Positions 34,501 through 43,500 of a DNA stretch of 64,000 nt are shown in pieces. Made by a program: the position numbers and the translations under genes. Under the pieces are notes generated by a model. The model did not search any database. It saw nothing but the letters and a program-made list of their open reading frames with translations, and was not told where the DNA came from. The stretch is from Nematostella vectensis (Eukaryota > Cnidaria > Anthozoa > Actiniaria > Edwardsiidae). Location of the stretch: the NCBI RefSeq assembly GCF_932526225.1, contig NC_064039.1, forward strand, positions 13,224,139 through 13,288,138, in the 5' to 3' direction. Each line of letters begins with the position of its first letter. Positions within the stretch are counted from its first letter, which is position 1.

Positions 34501-37500
34501 TTCCGGTGGTGTGGGTGGAGAGAGACCATGGCGTCGACTCAATTTTGCTTTTTCTCTGTAACGTGCTCGCGCACTTGCTGTGGGGCGTCCACGTACACCC
34601 CCACGTGTGGCACCGCCACGGGTACGGGGTGTACCTCGTGTGATACCACCACGGGTCCGTACTACTCCACGTGTTCCTCCTCGTGTCCTGGTCATCGTCA
34701 ACTGAAATGAGGTGCTTCCCCTTCACCTCTATTTATGCGCTTTTGGGTGTACACGTACATGGGACATTGGTTGGGTAAGATGTGAGAACGAAGGCGGTAG
34801 GCGTCAGGGTTTTTTTTGGTGAAAATTCATCAACAAGTAGCCATGAGGTTCTTGTGTGGCTTGCCGGTACGCATCCATCACGTTATCTAACTGTCCTGGA
34901 AACGCTTGTTGTGCAAGCATGCGTACTCCCAATTGGTTTCTCGGGTCTTTGAACAACACAAAGTAATGGCCATTGATCGAAGCGGTACGTGATTTTCCTC
35001 CTGGGAATAAATACTGTGACAAAAATAGGGTGGTGATATCATAGTGATGAGATTCTTGGCTGAAAACTTTCACCACCCGGTCGATTTGATCCATCAGGTC
35101 GTCCATGATGAGCAAGCCTGGGGTATCGTGTTTTCCAAATAGGTCTGTGATGGAGTCGGGTAAACCATGATGAAATTCGACGCCCAGTTGACGTTGCATC
35201 GAGTCAAATAAGGGTTGCCATTCCCCGTAACAATAGACGATTTTACGAAATTGTTTGTCAAAGGCCCGAGATGTTTGTTGCAACAAGGCATGGACCCAGG
35301 TGGTTTTTCCCGATTGACTAGGCCCCACCACCATGACGGCACAGGGGCAACGAAATCGACGATCATCCATCCTGCTCGACACCTCTAGGGCGATTTGTGG
35401 ATTCGTCACGAGTCGGGGGCGTAGGGCACAAAAATCGACCATGTTCTGTCCATACGCTTGTGGAGGGAAACCAAAACTATCCCACCATTCGCATCGGTGT
35501 GGAGTAAAGTAGATCGCCAACCAATGGCTTCCCGGTTTGTTGCTAGGATCCACATTCGCAATGTATGCTGCGCACCAGTTTCCGTCTTCAGGGATGAAGG
35601 TAGGTAGACGATCTGAGGGGAAAACCCCTTCGAACACGGGTTCTATGTAGGGATCGCTTCGTGCCATGGCTTCCAATTCTTCGGTCCTCATGGCGTCTAG
35701 TCCAAGATTCATCATTCTTCCCCATCCGTCATCCATTTTTTTCAGCAGGAGGAGGGTTTTTTAACCTTGAATGTCGTACATCACGTTGGGAGCAGAGTAC
35801 TTCCATGTTGTTGTTGAATTCTCCGTACAGCACGACTGTGTACACCTTGTCGGTGGCTTCTGATTCGTGTTGTTGTCCCACCGTAAACACTTCTTCGGTC
35901 CAATTGGGAATGTATCCTTTGATAAAGACGTGTTTGACTTTACTGATCCGCACCCTATCCCCCACGTTAAATTTGGGCCTTCTTCTTCTTTGGGTCTCCC
36001 GGTCTTTTCTTCCAGTACAAGATAGCCCACACCTCCTGAGCATCGTCGTACGTGACCACGTCCGCAGGAGCACGTCGGATGCTACGATGGTACGAGTGAT
36101 TGTAATTGTGCACCAATTGCGGCAAGATGTCCACGTAACGACGTAAACCATCGCCACATCCAGGTCTTGAGAGTGCGATTGAATCGTTCGACCACAGAAG
36201 CTTTCAATTCACTTCGCGTGGAAAAGTGTTGGATCCCTTTGGATTTGAGAAACGCCTGGAAGATTCGATTCTTGAACTCGGTGCCATCGTCCGTTTGAAG
36301 TTTTTCTGGCTGGCGTCCACCCTTGAAAATCAACTCAAACGCCTCGACGAGCCGTTTGCCCGTCTTGTCTTTGAGAGGGACCACCCGTACTTGCTCAACA
36401 CGTCAATCACGGTGAGTAAGTAGTTGTACCCGTTATGTACGAGCGTAGCGCCTGCATGTCACACAGATCCGCTTGCCATTGTTCGTCCATACCATTCACC
36501 ACCACCCGTTGACGTGGGTAGCGACGACGGTACGGTGTATGGAGCGTGTAGGCGGGCTGGCTCCGAAGCCACGAATTCACTTGGGCACGACGCACTCCTT
36601 GAGAACGTACCGCTCGGACTAATTTGTCCACTCCCCCCAAGGCTGCTGGATGATTCGGATCATAATAAATTGGGCGAAGAAGACGATCGATCGTCTTCTG
36701 AGTCATCGTCGTCGTCGTCTTCTTCTTCTTCTTCTTCTTCATACTCTTTTTTTCGCGGACGGATGATGGTGGGCGTGGGAGGGGGTGGGGCTGGGGGGCC
36801 ATCGAGTTGCGAGGCATGAATTTCGATCCGTCCCCCACAACACGCAAAGAGACACCGTAAACGTTCCCACACCGTACGACAATCGAAACGCGGCTGAAGA
36901 GGATCCGCACCAAAGCAACCTATGCTACAAGTGATTCCTTTCACTACCACCCTCACCTTATTTATATACAAAAAACAACCTTATACCACAGAAAAGAAGG
37001 CTTTTTTATTAATCTACATCTCTCTTTAATTTTTACAACTTAAAATAACCATAAGGGTAAGTGCGCATGCCCCGTCGCACGCGTTTGTTATACACCACAC
37101 GAAATGTCTTTTGAGCAGGCACCGTGTGTAGAGTTCTGTCGTGCACATTGTGCTGAATGGTGTAAAGGAGAGTAACGTGACGTTCTTCCGCCACTACACC
37201 TTCAACGCGAAAGAGTTCCAACATGGTGGTCAGGTTCACGATATCAGCCGTACTAAGGTTGATGTGAAGTCCCTTCACTTTACATGTGGAATGACCCTGT
37301 TGCGTGGTGTAACCGTAACTCTTGGGCCCCGTGGACGAATAACGATCGATAAAGTCCCCTGGCTCCAACTCGCTCGTCAGGTCTCCTAGATAGTCTCCAA
37401 GGGGTGGTTTCCACTCTCCAGGGCGGTTAAAGAAAATGACGCTATCCGTGTCATGATACAGACAGCGTTCCCCTAGCCCGTCCTGCACGTCGTACAACTT

Positions 37501-40500
37501 GAGGCGCGCGTACGCCGTGGTGAAGGCGGCAATCACCACGTTGGTGTGTGGTTTCAACTCTTGAAACTTCTCCCCTAGCCTGTAGTGAACTTGAAGGAGG
37601 TCGTAGTTCACGATTAGCACATCATTCACCTCGATACTGTCGTTGTTCAGCAGAGCAAAGTAGGCTTTGGGGTCGTCCACGTACTCGGTACGTTGGGGGT
37701 TAGGTTGCTCACCAAACTTTCCCCACATACAATTCAGGCCCATCTTTGCCACGGAGCGAAGGCCTGGGTTCTTCTCGATGGTGGCGTTCGTAATCGTCGA
37801 CGTACTGCATCTTGTCTGCGTCGGTGGTGCACCAGGCGGGCCATCCCGACGCTTCTTCGACTTCACATCAACCTTCGTACGGCTGATATCGTGAACCTGA
37901 CCACCATGTTGGAACTCTTTCGCGTTGAAGTTTGTACTTCAAGAAGGTCTTGATGTACTCTTCAAACAGACGTGCCCAGCGCTCCCAATGCCACACCTCG
38001 TACACGCGGTAGCCATTCTCTAGAGCTTTGTAAATCTCGGGGTGGGCCCACGTTCCCGTGAACGCCCGCTCCTCGTCCGAATGCTTGCACGAACCTTGCT
38101 CCTCCTCTTGAGCACACCGGTGACACAGAGGAAACATCAACTTGCCGTTGACACGGACAGGTAGGACGGGGAAGAACAGGTCGCGAGGCAGTAAAACACG
38201 TAGCTTTATCAGTCCCTTGTACGCGTGAAGATCTTTTTCGAAATTCTCGGTAAGGATCGCGTCAGGGTGCCCCACGGGGTACTCGCACATGGCATTGACC
38301 CACGGGTACAACGACGTAAAGTCATAATAGTGAATTTCTTCGCCCTGCTCCACGTCGGCTTCGCAATGCAGTCAAATCGCGTCGGTCCTTCCTCCGAAAA
38401 AAGCATCACGAGCTTCAAGAGGTTTTCCGTGCTCGACATCCCCCACGAGAGCTCGCAGTTCGGGGTGTGTGTTCAGTTTTGCGTCAAACTGGCACTCCCA
38501 CACCTCTTCGTAGTTGTAGCCTTGGACTTTAAGACGCAACTCCACCGCACGCGTATGCTCGCGAAGCTCTTGCATCGTGGTGTGGTGTTCGTCAAAGGGT
38601 TGACAGTGTGAGGCTGGAAACACGTGGTGCAACCATGGTAGAAACACCCGTGGTACTTATACAACGTGTTAGTAGACTCGGCGTACCCGTCCACCTTGAT
38701 CCGACCTGCCAAACGCACTTCGCCACGGTTCCCGGCATGCTTAATAAACACTCCTTCTCCCTCGCGATGTTCGATGTACTTCAACCACTGCAACGCTTTC
38801 AGAGATTGAACGTCGTGGCCACGGTACCCGCGCGTGGGTATCAGTCCAATAGTCTTCTTTTCTAGAAACTTGGTGCGCAGGATACGGCTGGACAACGAGG
38901 CAATGGTGATGGCGACCTGAAACGGGTGAAGACCTGCAGCGGCCATGATGAGCTCGTCGAAAGCGAGTACCGCTCTCTTGAGCACCTCAACGTTCAGATG
39001 ACAGTAGGAAGCGAGATCCTCTTGCAAGTTAAACACGGCGCCACGAGCCACTTCGGCTTGGTGCCAGGCACGTAGGGCGCTGGCATCTTCCTCTTTCATC
39101 CCTTGAAGGTCGTAATAGCTCAAGTCGTGTATAGGCCCCACGTAGTCTTGGTGCTCGGGGGTATTGCAAAAATGAGGAAACGTTCCCTTTTGGGTCACGT
39201 GATCAAACCCGAAAGCTTTTGGGAGCTTACTCAAAGACATCTGCAGAAAGTTCAGGGTGCACTTCATGTCGATCCGCAACGACTTGATGTTCAGGTACAT
39301 GACCTTTCCTCCGGTGAAAATCACTTCGGGTTTAAAGCCATTCGTAAAAAGGTATTCGATGATAAAATAGGAGTCATAACCTTTGAAATTGTGAGCCAAA
39401 CACGTGTAGCCAGCATTACTCCCATCGAACAGCCAGTCGGAAAACGCTTGTACCGTGGTAAAACTGCGAAGTCCACACGTCTCGCACACCAGGCGATCCA
39501 TAGACCACCCCTTGCAGGTCTCACACGTCACGTATTACAAATGGTCGGGGTTAACCACTTTCTTGCACACGGAGCACTTTACACGTCGGTGGTTCTCGAA
39601 ACACGTCTGCGTGCGAAAGTACCGGTAACACTCGTCAAAATACTGCCACTCCCAACGATGGTCTTGTTCGGCGGGTGGCACCAAGGGGGAACACTCTTGC
39701 TCACCGCACCCATAGCACAGGTTGTTACACTTGTGATTTCTTCGATCGTACCCCTTTTGACAGCTCGTACAATAATAACAGCGACCAAGCATCCCCGGTA
39801 TGCTATTGATATAATCGAAATGGTCCTTGGCGTAGTAGAGGTAGAGCCGGTACTCGGGAGCAGGTAAGTTTCCAGAATAGATCACCGTGTTCGCGTGTTG
39901 CCTCGACACAACGTTAAGCTCGAAGCCGCGTTCACCCAGATAGCGCTGAAATTGCTGGATCTCGGGAATACCACACGGTCCCTCGGGGACTCCTGCATCG
40001 CGTTGCAATGCTCGAGCGCGCTCCGTCTGCAAGGGAAGTCTAGCGCCACCATCTTTTGGGTTGTACAACTTGACATAGTCAGGATCCTTAGTGAGATGAG
40101 CCATTCCGATCACGAGTGCTTGAGCCGCGCACAGTTCGTCGTGATTCCTAACGCGAGTGATGCTCTTTTTCCCTTAAGCCATGTCTCTAAATCTCCCGTA
40201 TCCAGGGTAGAGGAATTCTTCTTAGACTTTCCCCGTTTTCCATCCCCAAAAGGCATGTGCGTGCGTACGACATGGAGATGGAAATTACCTTGCAACACAA
40301 ACTGTTCGTTCGATTGCACCACGGTCTCAACGACTCCCATAATGCGTTGAGGGGTAAGTTGATGACGGCGCATAAACGGTAACGCAATGGGGTTCTTGAG
40401 AGCAGGGGCATCGAGAGTAAGGCCCGCGTAATCGTTCTTTTGCACCCCGCGTAGCGAATCGTCGAGGACCCGGTCTTACACCCGCTCCACATCCCCCAAA

Positions 40501-43500
40501 GCTTCCTTGATAGTACCACGAGTAGGTAGATCGACCGACAGTTCGTAATCGGTACAGTCAGTATGCATTTTGGTAGAATGTCGAGTAGTCACTTGACGTA
40601 AATCATGCGTGACATCATCCTTCTCCTCTTCCTCCTTCTCCTCATCATCACTATCATGAGAGCGTTTCTTTCCACGACCTTCTTGTTGTTGTTGTTGCAA
40701 CCCGGAAGGACCAGGTTCGTTCAAAAAAGGATCTTCAAACGAAATCTCCTCCCCCCTCCCCCTCTGTGGTGCAATAATAGTCAAACAATTCGTCAAAGGA
40801 ACTAAATTGAGGTAAGTCCGACTTAAATCAGGAGGAAGTCGTTCACTCTCTTCTTCTTCTTCTCATTCTTCGGGATCAGGTAACACTTCTAACAATTTGG
40901 TAAGCCACTCATCATCATCACTATAATAAGCCATGGCGAAGTTCGCCAAAAACAAACTGAAATGCGAGTGAAAATGCAACCTCTTTTATAGAACTCTTAT
41001 CCAATCAAAAAGCTTGAATTCTAGTAAGCTAAAAATACTTTTTTTCTAAAAAAAATAAACCAATCATTTTCCATTTTCAACCTTTTTTCTACCCTCTAAT
41101 TGGACAAATAAAAATACTTAACCCAATCAGTGGCGTTTCTGATGATCTCATCGATACACAGGGATCCCGTGACCATTATTTTATTTTTTTAAAACACTCT
41201 ATACTGTTTATAATAACATTTATAACAAAAAAAGCAAGGGAGGGGGAGCGGTGGGTAAAAATAAATAAGCCATGACATCATCAGTATGACGTCTTCCGTT
41301 TTTCCAAGCCTCTGATTGGTCAATACAACCCTTAGCCAATCAGAAGCGTTCCCGATGATCTCATCGACACACATGACCTACTTGAAGGTCTATAAAAGAC
41401 GACGACGAGCCGGGTCCACTTCACAGTCAGACCAAGACTCAAAAACAACAAAGCAATAAAAAAATCAAAATAATAAAACCCAAAATAATTAATTAATAAT
41501 GGAACCAAATGAGTGCATCATCTGCCAAGAAAATGAGGGAGAACCAATGGAGGTGATTAAATGCTGCAAGCAATCTCTCCACTCCCATTGCCTCACTAAA
41601 TTTATCAGGAACCAGCAATTTGAAGGTTACGTGCTTCCTGTCCATTCTGTCGCGGAGAAATTTTCCCGCCACCAAGACCCATGATGAAAAAAATCACCAT
41701 CACCATTACAGAAGAGAATATGGTTTCCAGAACTATTACAACCACAACCAGAGAGGTAGACTACCGAGACGGGTGGAGTATAGAGGACTGGATGGTGGCA
41801 CCCCCACACAGGGATACAGGGACCATAGACTTTGCTACGGGACAGAGAAGAGGATAAAAGGATACAAATCTTGAATGTAAGATTTCCAATGACCTTGCAC
41901 AGCAAGCCCTAGTCTATCACTCAGCTTTTTCAGACCCTCCCATGCCAATTCCATATAGTCCTTCATGGTATCTATGGCCTTATAAAACACGTGATTCTAT
42001 CGATCTTGGCCACGGGGTACTACGCAAGACCAACGCCTCTACATTATGACCCACGACATGCATGACGTTATAAGTGTCAACCACATCGTAAGTAGCCTGA
42101 AGATCATCAAGTTCGTTATAAGATTCCATGGACTCCTCCTCTTCCTCATCGCTAGTGTCACTCTCGACGACAACTACTTTCTCGGCTTCTTCGCCATCGG
42201 TATCACTTCCACTACATCCGGCATCTCCTCCTTCTCCACATCCTCCTCCTCCACGTCTTCTTCTTTGGGCGGGGGAACGGGAACGCTTACGTTTTCGCAG
42301 GTTGTAGGGACCTTCTTGCCTTTTCCCTTGCCCTTGACCTTCTTTTTGGAGGGTGGTGTCCATAGTGGCACTGCCTTCGTTTTCTTTGCTTCCTTCGGCG
42401 GCTCCGCCCACACGAACCGGTCGCATTTCTTGTTTGGAGGTCTCACGTCACACGCAAAATACACGAGACCGTTGGAAAACTGACCCGGACTCACTCCGAC
42501 ACGGCAAATGAGGTTATGTTCACACACTGGAAAATCGGTGACGTTAACTCCCTCCTCGACAGCCTCTCGCACTGCTTTGGCCTCGTCTCGATTGAAATAA
42601 AAGTCACACCCAATATGGTCTTTTGAAAAATCCACAGGAGTACCGCACTTAAAGGCAGACCCTACTTTTTTTACCTCTACGTCACAAAAACACTTCATCA
42701 TCAACAAACAAAGCAGCAATGTTCTTCGCTTCAAAACTTATATCTTATATATTCTTTTTAGGGTAACCCATAATAATACCCTCAACCATGACGTCACTTC
42801 CGCCCTATCAAATCCCACAAATCACAACCCACCCCTCCCCACGCCAAAGTCCAAAGGTCAAGGGCCCAAGTCCAAAGTCCATCCGTGATGTCACATCCGC
42901 CCCTCAAAACCAACCAATCACAGCACGCCATTCTCAACAACCAATCAGAACGCGCCACGACCCCGCGGCCGGGGGACTGGAATCCACCCTATAGATAGAC
43001 TTACTTTACTACTGCAATTGGGCATTCATTCGAATGGAATGAACATTCTTTTGCATGCAATCAAAAATTCAGTTACACGTTTGGACAATCAGTAGCGTTA
43101 ATTGAGAATCAGTTATAAAAAATAGAAAATTCATTAGTGCTATTAACATAAACAAAGACAATCAAAAAGCCTTTTCAGACAATCATGTTCATAAATGTTT
43201 ATTTCTGTATTTGGGCCCGGGTTAACGGCGAAATGGCGAGTGCTAGTATCATTTATTTGCATTTATCTGCTAGTATCATTTATTTAGTGCTCTTCGCTAC
43301 AGGAAATTCTGGAATTCTGAGATATTGGCGTATTTTTATTTTCAGTCAATCTATTATTTACTTACATTGAAATTCGCCCCTGAGGGTAATCCATACGCGG
43401 GCAAGGATTTTCGTCCCCAAGGTCTTCAGGTTAATTTTCAATATGGTGTCTAGCTAGACATTTTTGACAAAAAAGAGGAGGCTTCGGACAAAAAATTATT

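Larger units (their letters stand above)
37033..40934 (-). pseudogene. Polinton protein-primed DNA polymerase B, decayed
   Basis: Would replicate the element. The start ATG is at 40934 (GCCATGG), with an acidic N-terminus. Motifs in order: a Cys-rich block (CYYCTSC, CNNLCYGCG), exonuclease region AHNFKGYDSYFIIEYL, polymerase A YYDFTSLYPW, B AKMGLNCMWGKF, and C LYHDTDSVIF. Breaks: TGA at 40863-40865, TAA at 40476-40478, frameshift near 40110-40145, TAA at 39535-39537, frameshift near 38590, TGA at 38372-38374, and a 71-bp inverted insertion at 37860-37930 between motifs A and B. Length without breaks is about 1290 codons, normal for the family. Non-functional. Confidence 0.93.
27182..43013. 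mobile_element. Polinton/Maverick element, 15.8 kb, decayed
   Basis: The ends are AGTAGTAAAGTAAGTCTATC and its exact complement, flanked by the perfect 6-bp direct repeat GCAATT (27176-27181 and 43014-43019). AGT...ACT ends with 6-bp target duplications are the Polinton hallmark. Inside are protein-primed DNA polymerase B, rve integrase, adenain-like protease fused to a packaging ATPase, and accessory genes. It lies inside an intron of the PAN-EGF-F5/8C gene. PolB and integrase carry stops and frameshifts, a LINE sits in one gene, and no major capsid gene is recognisable, so the copy cannot be autonomous. Confidence 0.97.

Noticed and set aside
33788-34710. Several plus-strand frames opposite the RG-rich gene
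   Set aside because: GC-rich antisense shadows; the minus strand has the promoter-like box and RG repeats.
39103-39867. 254-codon plus-strand frame
   Set aside because: Antisense shadow of the PolB exonuclease region, which has clear motifs on the minus strand.
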